NCBI RefSeq assembly: GCF_018729255.1
Contig: NZ_CP076061.1
Location: 682,001-746,000, forward strand
DNA from: Cupriavidus sp. EM10
Lineage (GTDB): Bacteria > Pseudomonadota > Gammaproteobacteria > Burkholderiales > Burkholderiaceae
Reading direction: 5' to 3'
Length of the DNA stretch: 64,000 nucleotides
Positions 1 through 7,352 of this stretch are shown one piece after another. The notes under the pieces were generated by a model. That model did no database searches, was not told the origin of the DNA, and worked only from the letters and a program-made list of their open reading frames with translations. The translations under genes and the position numbers were made by a program. Position 1 is the first letter of the stretch. Each line of letters begins with the position of its first letter.

Positions 1-246
1 CCGCCACTGCCGATCGTCGAAACCTATTCGATCAAGCCGATGGCCACGCTGCTGCGCAGCCAGCCCGACACCATCACCATCGTGCCGCGCGCCGTGGCTG
101 CGGAGCTGATCGAACTGGGGGATGCGGCGGCACTGCCGTTTTCGTTGAGCTGGGATCTGCCGTCGGTGGGCGTGATGTGGCGGCGCGAGACGGAAGAGAA
201 CGAGCTGGTGATGCCGCTGGTGGCGGCGTTGAAGGCGGCGGTTTGA
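1..246 (+). CDS. LysR-type regulator, C-terminal fragment
   Basis: The reading frame is open from the first base and ends at TGA 244-246, so only the last 81 residues are in the window. The stretch resembles the end of the effector-binding domain of LysR regulators: a segment reading TITIVPRAVAAEL, then SVGVMWRRE, then a final helix ending in VAALKAAV. The DNA-binding half and any target lie upstream of the window. The family assignment rests on this short end only. Confidence 0.6.
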   Translation, partial: PPLPIVETYSIKPMATLLRSQPDTITIVPRAVAAELIELGDAAALPFSLSWDLPSVGVMWRRETEENELVMPLVAALKAAV

Positions 247-288
247 TTTGCGTTGCTTCTGTGCCGTGGTGGCTGGTGGAAGGCTTTT

Positions 289-403
289 GCCCTCACCCCC
301 GGCCCCTCTCCCGCAAAGCGGGAGAGGGGAGAACACCACGGGCATATCGAACGCTCCCGGTTTGCTCCCCTCTCCCTCCGGGAGAGGGGCCGGGGGTGAG
401 GGC
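289..403. repeat. Double-hairpin intergenic palindromic repeat, copy 1
   Basis: Outer arms of 24 bases, 289-312 and 380-403, are perfect reverse complements. Each half also folds on itself: 303-314 with 318-329, and 367-376 with 380-389. The core word is CCCCTCTCCC and its complement. It lies between the LysR stop and the ynfA-like gene. A 21-base stretch (356-376) recurs exactly at 47583-47603, so this is a dispersed repeat and not a private terminator. It resembles REP/BIME-type elements in layout; the family name is not established here. Confidence 0.8.
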
Positions 404-438
404 CAGCCGTCCAACAACCAAAACCAACTAAACTAAGC

Positions 439-756
439 ATGAAAACCGTAGCCCTCTACCTCCTAACCGCCCTGGCCGAAATCCTCGGCTGCTACCTGCC
501 CTATCTCTGGCTGCGCCAGAACGCCAGCGCATGGCTCCTCATCCCCGCCGCCGCCTCGCTGGCCGCCTTCGCCTGGCTGCTGACGTTGCATCCCGACGCT
601 TCCGGTCGGGTCTATGCCGCCTACGGCGGTATCTATATAGCAGTGGCCATTGTCTGGCTCTGGCTGGTGGACGGCGTCCGGCCCAGCGTCTGGGATATGA
701 CAGGTGTCACAATCGCCATCGCGGGTATGGCTGTAATCGTGTTTCAGCCCCGGTAG
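439..756 (+). CDS. ynfA: YnfA/UPF0060 family small membrane protein
   Basis: This 105-residue protein has four hydrophobic segments (about residues 4-24, 30-50, 61-78 and 84-102) and the family features [17 protein letters not shown] at the N-terminus and [17 protein letters not shown] in the middle. The length matches the family. YnfA proteins resemble small multidrug resistance transporters and sit in the inner membrane; their physiological substrate is not settled. The ATG at 439 directly follows the palindromic repeat and has no strong ribosome-binding site. The gene appears to be transcribed alone. Confidence 0.85.
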   Translation: MKTVALYLLTALAEILGCYLPYLWLRQNASAWLLIPAAASLAAFAWLLTLHPDASGRVYAAYGGIYIAVAIVWLWLVDGVRPSVWDMTGVTIAIAGMAVIVFQPR

Positions 757-923
757 AGCGAGTATCAAGGGCGAATTAAGCGCCACTTTCGCTGACAAAA
801 ACCGTCACTTTGTGCATCTTTAGCCCTACCCTCCCACGGAGGGGTGACAGGATTTGGCAGATACATCTAGTTACAGGTGACAAGAAATCTCACACTTCGA
901 CGATTTCTAGCCAAATTACGACC

Positions 924-939
924 TGGCACACCTGTTGCT
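924..939 (+). promoter_or_regulatory. Sigma-54 (-24/-12) promoter of pilA
   Basis: TGGCAC at 924-929 and TTGCT at 935-939 match the RpoN consensus TGGCAC-N5-TTGCW exactly, with ten bases between the invariant GG (925-926) and GC (937-938). Transcription should start near 950, giving a leader of about 45 bases before the pilA ATG at 995. In many proteobacteria pilA is driven by sigma-54 with the PilS/PilR two-component pair; neither pilS nor pilR is in this window. Confidence 0.85.
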
Positions 940-994
940 CTATATGACCCCGACAGCAGCTGCTGTTCTCTATTAATCAAAAGGGGTCAATTCC

Positions 995-1462
995 ATGAAA
1001 AAAGCACGGATGGGAATCCACCAACGGGTCCAGAAGGGTTTCACGCTGATCGAACTGATGATCGTGGTCGCGATCATCGGTATCCTGGCTGCTATCGCGA
1101 TTCCGCAATATCAGGATTACGTGGCGAAGTCGCAGGTTGCCCGTGCCGTGAGCGAACTGTCGGCGTACAAGACAGCAATGGAAGACAAAACGAACCGCGG
1201 CGACTTTGTCTACACGGATCTCGGCACCGTCGGCTACGTTCGCTCCAACTTCACCACCGCTGACGCAACCTTCACAATGGCCAATACCGGCGTTGGTTCG
1301 ATTACGGAAACGCTGAATGGCGCTGTCAACTCGGCAATCTCCGGTGGCGTGATCACCATCAGCCGACAAGCGGACGGTACGTGGGGCTGCGGCATTGACG
1401 CCAAAGGCAAGGGCACGTTCAAGGCAGTTTATGCTCCTGCTGGCTGCATCTTCACGCCCTGA
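995..1462 (+). CDS. pilA: Type IV major pilin PilA
   Basis: A 155-residue prepilin. The short positively charged leader ends in Gly, followed by the mature start [20 protein letters not shown], the signature cut and N-methylated by the prepilin peptidase PilD. Glu at mature position 5 is present. The hydrophobic first helix is followed by a variable head with two Cys near the C-terminus ([20 protein letters not shown]), which would close the usual pilin disulfide loop. The start at 995 lies just after a sigma-54 promoter, and a strong terminator follows, so the gene is monocistronic. It forms the fibre for twitching, attachment and possibly DNA uptake. No pil assembly genes are adjacent. Confidence 0.93.
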   Translation: MKKARMGIHQRVQKGFTLIELMIVVAIIGILAAIAIPQYQDYVAKSQVARAVSELSAYKTAMEDKTNRGDFVYTDLGTVGYVRSNFTTADATFTMANTGVGSITETLNGAVNSAISGGVITISRQADGTWGCGIDAKGKGTFKAVYAPAGCIFTP

Positions 1463-1493
1463 TGAGTACAACTACATTCCGTAGCTAAACACT

Positions 1494-1526
1494 AAAAACC
1501 CCTGGCCTTTCCCCAGGGGTTTTTTC
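1494..1526 (+). terminator. Rho-independent terminator of pilA
   Basis: The stem CCCCTGG (1499-1505) pairs with CCAGGGG (1513-1519) over a 7-base loop, is extended by A/T pairs, and is followed by six or more T. It lies 31 bases after the pilA stop and before the convergent Bug-receptor gene. Confidence 0.9.
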
Positions 1527-1556
1527 TTTCCAGCTGTCGCTAAAACCGTCGGCTTA

Positions 1557-2555
1557 TCACCCCGCCTCCCCCCGCATCCCAATCTCCCCAATCAGCTTCC
1601 CGTACCTGGCGTTATCCGCCGCCACCATGCGCGTGAACTGATCCGGCGAGTCGCTTTTCCGAAGCTCCCCCGCATTCGCCTTCATCGTCGCATCGAGCTT
1701 GCCGCTGTTCTGCAGCGCGACCACCGCGTCGAATAGCCGTTTCGCCATTGGCGCCGGCAGCCCAGCCGGGGCAAACAGGCCGCTCCAGTTATCGAGCACA
1801 AAGCCCGGCGGCAGCGATTCCGCCAGTGTCGGCACCTTCGGGAAGTAGACCGTCCGCGTGGCCGACGACACGGCCAGCGCGCGGATTTGTCCGTTGCGCA
1901 GGAACGGCGCCGCTGTCGACATCACGGGCATGCCGAATTGCGTCTGGCCGCTCAGCATCGACGTCAGGATCTCGCTGGCGCCCTTGTACGGGATGTGCAC
2001 TGCCTCGACGTGGTTCTGGTGCAGCAACGACTCCACGGCCAGATGCGACACGCTGCCCTTGCCGCCCGAGCCGTAGTTCAGCGCGCCGGGCTTCTGCTTC
2101 ATCGCGTCGATCAGCTCGCGGGCCGTCTTGAATGGCGACGATGCCGGCACGGCCAGCACCACCGGGCCGCCTGACAGGGCCGAGATGGCCGTGAAGTCCT
2201 TGGCGGCGTCGTACGGCTGCTCCTTGTACAGGTGGACGTTGATGACGTGCTGGTTGGCCAGGATGCCCAGCGTGTAGCCATCGGGCTCGGCGCGCTTCAG
2301 CGCCCGCGCGCCGATGATGCCGCCGGCGCCGCCGATGTTCTCCACCACCAGCGGCTGCCCCAGCACCGGCGACAGTTCGGCCGAGATGGTGCGGGCGATG
2401 GAATCGGGCGCGGTGCCCGCGATAAACGGCACGATCAGCCGGATCGGGCGCGACGGATATGGCGCGGCGGCCATGGCCACGCGGCCCGTCACGCCACCCA
2501 ATGCGGCGGCACCGGCCGCGGCGCCTGCCGTGGCAAGCCATTGACGACGATTCAT
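1557..2555 (-). CDS. Tripartite tricarboxylate (Bug) periplasmic receptor
   Basis: 332 residues. The N-terminus MNRRQW followed by an Ala/Gly-rich stretch is a plausible Tat-type export signal ending at AMAAA. The mature part shows the Bug family hallmarks YPSRPIRLIVPF, PLVVENIGGAGGIIG, PDGYTLG and VHIPYKG. Bug proteins bind small organic acids for TctAB-type carriers, or act as orphan receptors that feed signalling. No tctA or tctB is nearby. It is the last gene of a minus-strand operon after the CoA ligase and the acyl-CoA dehydrogenase (31-base gap), so its ligand is probably the acid that the ligase activates. Confidence 0.9.
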   Translation of the reverse strand: MNRRQWLATAGAAAGAAALGGVTGRVAMAAAPYPSRPIRLIVPFIAGTAPDSIARTISAELSPVLGQPLVVENIGGAGGIIGARALKRAEPDGYTLGILANQHVINVHLYKEQPYDAAKDFTAISALSGGPVVLAVPASSPFKTARELIDAMKQKPGALNYGSGGKGSVSHLAVESLLHQNHVEAVHIPYKGASEILTSMLSGQTQFGMPVMSTAAPFLRNGQIRALAVSSATRTVYFPKVPTLAESLPPGFVLDNWSGLFAPAGLPAPMAKRLFDAVVALQNSGKLDATMKANAGELRKSDSPDQFTRMVAADNARYGKLIGEIGMRGEAG

Positions 2556-2586
2556 GTTGTCTCCTGTATTTTCTGGTCATGCGTGC

Positions 2587-3762
2587 TCAGGCCCCGGCCG
2601 GGTCCAGGATGGCCTTGGCAATCGTATTTCGCTGAATTTCGCTGGTGCCCGTGAAGATGCGGAACATGCGCAGCTTGCGCCAGGTTTGCTCGACGGGATG
2701 CCCGCGCGTGACGCCCAGGTTGCCGTGGATCTGCACGGCCTTGTCCGCCACCTCGAAGCAGCGCTCCGACACGAACAGCTTGCACGCGGCCGCCTTCATG
2801 CGCAGGTCGGCCCCGGCGTCGGCCAGCAGCGCGGTCTGGGCGATCATGCTTTCGCAGGCCCACAGCGCCGCCGCCATGTCGGCCAGCATATGCTGGATGG
2901 CCTGGAAGCGCGCAATCGGCCCGCCGAACTGGCGCCGCTGGCCCGCATACTCCACCGATGCCTGGTAGGCGCGCGTGGCCAGCCCCAGCATCGACGGGCA
3001 ATGCAGCAGCCGGTTCACGTTGATGCGCGACATGCCCAGCTTGAAGCCCCGGCCCTCGCCGCCAAAGATATTGGCGCGCGGCACGCGCACGTTTTCGAAG
3101 CGGATGTCGGCGTCGATATGCTGTCCCGACATCGGCACGTACTCCGTGCTGACGGTCACGCCGGGCAGGTCCAGATCGACCAGCACGGCCGTGATCGACG
3201 GTGGAGAGGTCGTGGCGTCCGTCACGCACATCACGATGGCAAAGTCCGCGAACGGCGCGCCGCTGATGTAGTGCTTCTCGCCGTTGATCACCAGGTCGTC
3301 GCCGTCCACCACCGCGCTGGTGCGGATGCTCTGCGCATCGGACCCCGAATGCGGCTCGGTCAGCGCGAAGCAGGTAGATTTCTCGCCCCGGATCACCGGC
3401 TGGAAGTAGCGCGCCACCTGGTCTGGCGTGGCGTACTTGAGCATGTTGCCCACGCGCGGCGGGCCGCCCAGGTCGCCCAGCACATGCGGGGCCAGCACCG
3501 CACCGCTGGCGGCCAGATCGGCCTTCAACGCGCACTGCTCGGAGATATTGAGGCCCTTGCCGCCCAGTTCCACGGGCAGGCAGGCCGCGTACAGTCCGAG
3601 TTCGCTGGAGCGGCGCCAGACGTTGCGCAGCACGTCGCGCGGCCACGGGTCTTCGGTACCCAGGCCCAGCTCGTGCTGCAGCGGCAGCAGTTCCTCGTCG
3701 ATAAAGCGCTGCACGGCCGCGCGCGTCTCGATCAGCACGGGATTGGTCAGATGGTCGAACAT
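2587..3762 (-). CDS. Acyl-CoA dehydrogenase family protein
   Basis: 391 residues, the usual length for this flavoprotein family. The FAD/substrate signature CFALTEPHSGSDAQ lies near residue 135 and the second signature FRIFTGTSEIQRNTIAKAI near the C-terminus. It would oxidise an acyl-CoA at the alpha-beta bond and pass electrons to ETF. By eye, the place where medium-chain enzymes carry the catalytic Glu (YEGT) reads FTGT, and the alternative isovaleryl-type position (LER) reads VNR, so neither known catalytic Glu is obvious. The gene follows the CoA ligase by 18 bases in a three-gene operon. The substrate is unknown. Confidence 0.9.
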   Translation of the reverse strand: MFDHLTNPVLIETRAAVQRFIDEELLPLQHELGLGTEDPWPRDVLRNVWRRSSELGLYAACLPVELGGKGLNISEQCALKADLAASGAVLAPHVLGDLGGPPRVGNMLKYATPDQVARYFQPVIRGEKSTCFALTEPHSGSDAQSIRTSAVVDGDDLVINGEKHYISGAPFADFAIVMCVTDATTSPPSITAVLVDLDLPGVTVSTEYVPMSGQHIDADIRFENVRVPRANIFGGEGRGFKLGMSRINVNRLLHCPSMLGLATRAYQASVEYAGQRRQFGGPIARFQAIQHMLADMAAALWACESMIAQTALLADAGADLRMKAAACKLFVSERCFEVADKAVQIHGNLGVTRGHPVEQTWRKLRMFRIFTGTSEIQRNTIAKAILDPAGA

Positions 3763-3780
3763 GTGTCGTGTCTCCGTGGA

Positions 3781-5343
3781 TCAGTTCACGCGGCGGCTGG
3801 CGCCGAGCCAGTACTGCTCGCGCACCAGCTTGCGCGCCAGCTTGCCGCTGGCGTTCTTGGGCAGTTCGGCGACGAAATCGACCGAACGCGGCGACTTGTA
3901 GTCGGCAATGCGCGCGCGGCAATGGCCGATCAGCTCGGCCGCGCTGGCCTGCCGGCCCGGCCACAGCGCCACCACGGCCTTGACGCTCTCGCCCCAGGTA
4001 TCGTCGGGCACGCTGATTACGCAGGCTTCCATCACGTCGGGATGCTGGTACAGCGTGGCTTCCACCTCGGTCGGATACACGTTGAAGCCGCCCGAGATAA
4101 TCATGTCCTTCTTGCGGTCGACCAGATACAGGTAGCCGTCGGCATCCACGCGCGCCAGGTCGCCCGTGTGCAGCCAGCCGTCGATCAGCACTTCGCGCGT
4201 CAGGTCGGGCTCGCCCCAGTAGCCCTGGAACACATCGGCGCCACGGATCACAAGTTCGCCAATTTCGTCGCCGCTGACTTCCTCGCCGCGCTCGTTGACC
4301 ACGCGTACTTCGGTCTCGCCCAGCGCGCGGCCGCACGATGCCAGCCGCTCGGGCTTGCCTGCCATCGCCAAGGCATGGTCGGCCGTGGATAGCCGCGTAA
4401 CGCCCGAGGTCGATTCGCTGGCCCCATAGCCTTGCGACAGGATCGGCCCGATCCGCTCCCATGCCTCGCGGATGCGCGCCGGGGCCATCGGCGCGGCGCC
4501 GTAGGCCAGCGTCTTGAGGCTGCTCAAATCTGCCGTGGCCAGCGTCGGCTCGGCCAGCAGCATGTTGATCATGGCGGGCACCATGAACACGTGGGTCAGC
4601 TTCAGCCGCGCCACATCGGCCAGGAAGCCGGCCGGCTCGAATTTCTCGAACAGCACCAGCGTGGCGCCCAGGAACAGATAAGGCTGCATCAGCATGCCGG
4701 ACGCATGCGTGACCGGGCCGATCAACGCCAGGCGGTCGCCGGGGCGCGCGGGGCGATCCATGGTCAGGATCATCTTGCGCATCGACGCCAGCCGGTTGCC
4801 GTAGCTCTGCATGGCAGCCTTGATCTTGCCCGTGGAGCCCGACGAAAAATGCAGCACGGCCAGGTCATCCGGCTGTGGCACATAGTCGATTTCCGAATTG
4901 GCACCGCTTTCGATCAGCGATTCGTAGGCCCCATATGTGTCATGGGCGCCTTCCGCGCCCGCGATGGCAATGAAATGCTCGACGCAGCCAAATCCGCGTG
5001 TGTCGCTCGAATATCCGGTGTAGCCCGGCCCGGCGATCATCACGCGCGGCGTGCAGTTCTCGACCACGTCCGATGCCTCGTTGGCCGTAAAGCGCGGGTT
5101 CAGCGCCGCCTTCACCAATCCGGCCTTGTACAGCGCGCATTCGATCTCGACGATCTGCGGGCAGTTGCGCGACTGGATGGCCACGCGGTCGCCCTTCCGC
5201 AGGCCCAGCGCCAGCAGCGCGTTGGCCAGCCGCGTCGACCGTTCATCCAGCTGGCGGTAGGTCAGCACGCGGTCGCGGTACAGCACGGCGGGGTTGTCGC
5301 CCCAATAGCGCGCCGCACGCCTGAGAAAGTAGGCGAATGTCAT
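3781..5343 (-). CDS. AMP-dependent acyl-CoA synthetase/ligase
   Basis: 520 residues of the ANL superfamily. The phosphate-binding motif is HFSSGSTGKIKA, followed by QGYGASEST, GWLHTGDLARVD, the hinge region DRKKDMIISGGFNVYP, and the C-terminal PKNASGKLARK, whose last-domain Lys catalyses adenylation. It should activate a carboxylic acid to its CoA thioester using ATP. It is the first gene of the operon, divergent from a LysR gene across 131 bases. The SGGFNVYP type suits fatty or aromatic acid ligases; the actual acid cannot be read from the sequence. Confidence 0.9.
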   Translation of the reverse strand: MTFAYFLRRAARYWGDNPAVLYRDRVLTYRQLDERSTRLANALLALGLRKGDRVAIQSRNCPQIVEIECALYKAGLVKAALNPRFTANEASDVVENCTPRVMIAGPGYTGYSSDTRGFGCVEHFIAIAGAEGAHDTYGAYESLIESGANSEIDYVPQPDDLAVLHFSSGSTGKIKAAMQSYGNRLASMRKMILTMDRPARPGDRLALIGPVTHASGMLMQPYLFLGATLVLFEKFEPAGFLADVARLKLTHVFMVPAMINMLLAEPTLATADLSSLKTLAYGAAPMAPARIREAWERIGPILSQGYGASESTSGVTRLSTADHALAMAGKPERLASCGRALGETEVRVVNERGEEVSGDEIGELVIRGADVFQGYWGEPDLTREVLIDGWLHTGDLARVDADGYLYLVDRKKDMIISGGFNVYPTEVEATLYQHPDVMEACVISVPDDTWGESVKAVVALWPGRQASAAELIGHCRARIADYKSPRSVDFVAELPKNASGKLARKLVREQYWLGASRRVN

Positions 5344-5416
5344 CGATGTCTCCGTCTTGGAATGTGTGTGGTGTGTCCCAAGTCTGTAAGATGCGAGGCA
5401 TCACCACAATGCCGCG

Positions 5417-5439
5417 ATTGGAATCAAGTCATAACCAAT
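5417..5439. promoter_or_regulatory. Putative LysR operator in divergent promoter region
   Basis: ATTGG (5417-5421) and CCAAT (5435-5439) form an inverted repeat, and T5419 to A5431 gives the T-N11-A pattern typical of LysR binding sites. It lies about 36 bases before the LysR start and 74 bases before the CoA ligase start, where a shared regulator would bind. The assignment is pattern-based. Confidence 0.45.
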
Positions 5440-5474
5440 GGGAATGAGGAAGATGGGACACAGAGTGGGACACG

Positions 5475-6365
5475 ATGGAGACACGTGATCTGGAGTACGT
5501 ACTGGCCGTGGGCACCCACGGCGGCATCGGCCGCGCGGCCGAAGCGCTGGGGATGACCCAGCCGGCGCTGACCAAGGCCATCCAGCGGGTGGAGGCGCAA
5601 CTGGGCGTGCCGCTGTTCGAGCGCACCACGCTGGGCATGCGCGTGACGCAGGCCGGCGCGGTGTTCCTGGAGCGGGCGCGCCGCATCCGGCTGGAGTACG
5701 ACGATGCCATCAAGGAAATGCGCGGCATCCAGACTGGCGAGCAGGGCCTGCTGCGGCTCGGCTATTCGCCATCGATGCCAAACGCGCTGGTACTGGGCGC
5801 CTGCCAGCAGTTGCTGCGCGAGCGGCCGGTGGCACGCCTGCGGCTGACCATGCGGGTGGCGCGCGAGCTGATGGACCAGGTGCAGGCCGGCGAACTGGAC
5901 CTGGCCGTCGCCCCGCTGCCGCGCCACGCCAATCCGGCGCTGGCCACGCGCGAACTGTTCACCGACCGGCTGGCCGTGGTGGCCGATGAAAACCATCCGC
6001 TGCAGCGCCGGCGCGACCTGACGCTGGCCGATCTGGTAGGCCAGCACTGGCTGCTACCGACGGGGCACGTGCTGATCCGCCAGCAGATCGACAGCGCCTT
6101 TGCCAGCGCGGGATTGCCGGCGCCGATGCTGCGCGTGGAGACGGATTTCGGCAGTGCCACATTGTTCGACCTGGTACGCGGCACCGAGATGCTGTGTATC
6201 GCCGGATCGACCACCAACAGCAAGCGGCTGGGGTTGCGGCCAATCGCCCTGCGCGCGGATGCGCTGGACCTGGGCCGCCGCGTGGGCGTCATGACGCGCG
6301 CCGGGGCCTACCTGTCACCGCTGGCGCAGCGGATGATCGACATCCTCGAAGCCCACGTGGAATAG
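5475..6365 (+). CDS. LysR-type transcriptional regulator of the acid-CoA operon
   Basis: 296 residues. The N-terminal winged helix-turn-helix reads METRDLEYVLAVGTHGGIGR, then ALGMTQPALTKAIQRVEAQLG, the usual LysR recognition helix. The effector domain starts near residue 90 with GLLRLGYSPS. It is transcribed away from the CoA ligase/dehydrogenase/Bug operon and probably controls it with the acid or its CoA ester as co-inducer. The start is an ATG, and the gene ends 11 bases before the convergent cytochrome gene. Confidence 0.92.
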   Translation: METRDLEYVLAVGTHGGIGRAAEALGMTQPALTKAIQRVEAQLGVPLFERTTLGMRVTQAGAVFLERARRIRLEYDDAIKEMRGIQTGEQGLLRLGYSPSMPNALVLGACQQLLRERPVARLRLTMRVARELMDQVQAGELDLAVAPLPRHANPALATRELFTDRLAVVADENHPLQRRRDLTLADLVGQHWLLPTGHVLIRQQIDSAFASAGLPAPMLRVETDFGSATLFDLVRGTEMLCIAGSTTNSKRLGLRPIALRADALDLGRRVGVMTRAGAYLSPLAQRMIDILEAHVE

Positions 6366-6376
6366 GTGGCTGTCGG

Positions 6377-6751
6377 CTACGGCTGGGACTGGAACGTGCG
6401 CAGGTATGCCAGCAGGTCGTCGAGCTGGCGCGCGTTGCTCATGCCCCAGAAACGCATCCTGGTGCCGGGCACGACCTTGCCGGGGGACTGGAGGAAGGCG
6501 CGCAGCGTGTCGTCATTCCACACCACGGTGGACGCCTTCATGGCATCGGAATAGCGGTAGTCGTCGGTGCCGCCAGCCTTGCGGCCGAACACGGCGTTCA
6601 GTTGCGGCCCGAACGCGGCGCGCGCCGACGGGCCGACGTGATGGCAGGATGCGCAGCGGGTGTTGAAGAGTTCGCGGCCCTTGTCGATGTCGGCGGCCTG
6701 GGCGGTTTGGGCGATGGAGAGTGCGAGGACTAACGCTACAGCGGACTTCAT
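6377..6751 (-). CDS. Class I c-type cytochrome, periplasmic
   Basis: 124 residues with a cleavable signal ending TAQAA and a mature domain of about 105 residues. The haem site is CASCH near residue 34. A Met ligand is likely in PGTRMRFWGM near residue 98, matching the mitochondrial-type PGTKM motif. GPQLNAVFGRKAG also fits the cytochrome c2/c550 group. It carries electrons in the periplasm; the partner is not identifiable. It is convergent with the LysR gene and appears to be monocistronic. Confidence 0.9.
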   Translation of the reverse strand: MKSAVALVLALSIAQTAQAADIDKGRELFNTRCASCHHVGPSARAAFGPQLNAVFGRKAGGTDDYRYSDAMKASTVVWNDDTLRAFLQSPGKVVPGTRMRFWGMSNARQLDDLLAYLRTFQSQP

Positions 6752-6805
6752 GATGCTTGGTCGGTGATTGGAAGGCTTTTGCGTTCAATAAGCGAAACCG
6801 CGTCG

Positions 6806-7210
6806 TCAAACCGGATAACTCGCCACCTCGATCAAATTGCCATCCGGATCCCGGCAATACACCGACGTCATCGGTCCCAGCGCCCCCGTGCGTTGCACCG
6901 GCCCCACTTCCACGGCCACCTTGTGCGCCAGTAAATGTGCGATCACCTCCTGCGGCGGCATTTTCGTGATGAAGCACAGGTCGTCGCTGCCGGACGTCGG
7001 ATGCACGCCGGTGAACCATGCCACGGTGTCTTCGCCGACCGGGCGCAGGTTGATCTTCTGCTGGCCGAACTTGACCGATACGCGCTTGCCGGTGCGCGAA
7101 TCGAAATCCTCGCGCTGCATGCCCAGCACCTGTTCGTACCAGACCACGCTGGCCTCCACGTCCTTCACGTTGAGCACGATATGGTCAATGCGTTCGATCG
7201 CTAGCGTCAT
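6806..7210 (-). CDS. VOC (glyoxalase/bleomycin-resistance) family protein
   Basis: 134 residues forming one complete vicinal-oxygen-chelate module pair: IERIDHIVLNVKDVEASVVWYEQ at the start and VYCRDPDGNLIEVASY at the end. The first His and last Glu fit the metal-binding pattern. Such proteins may be dioxygenases, isomerases or drug-binding proteins, and no activity can be chosen. It resembles the single-domain proteins often called YwbC/virulence-associated VOC proteins. The gene is divergent from the mechanosensitive channel gene across 142 bases. Confidence 0.87.
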   Translation of the reverse strand: MTLAIERIDHIVLNVKDVEASVVWYEQVLGMQREDFDSRTGKRVSVKFGQQKINLRPVGEDTVAWFTGVHPTSGSDDLCFITKMPPQEVIAHLLAHKVAVEVGPVQRTGALGPMTSVYCRDPDGNLIEVASYPV

Positions 7211-7352
7211 GGCGTGGCGTCCTTTGTGGTCACTGTGGAGCGGCGATTATGTAACAGCATGTGTAGCTGTGCAGTGCAAGGCGTAATGTACACCGGGCCA
7301 GCGCAAGGCGGCTTTTATACTGCCCGGCCGGTCAACCACCGCGCCCCCAGTC

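Noticed and set aside
289-403. Reading the palindromic repeat as a transcription terminator
   Set aside because: There is no T run, the structure is double, and a part of it recurs far away inside a coding end.
2554-4392. A 612-codon open frame on the plus strand across the acyl-CoA operon
   Set aside because: It is a high-GC shadow of the acyl-CoA dehydrogenase and CoA ligase genes and has His/Arg/Ala-rich random composition.
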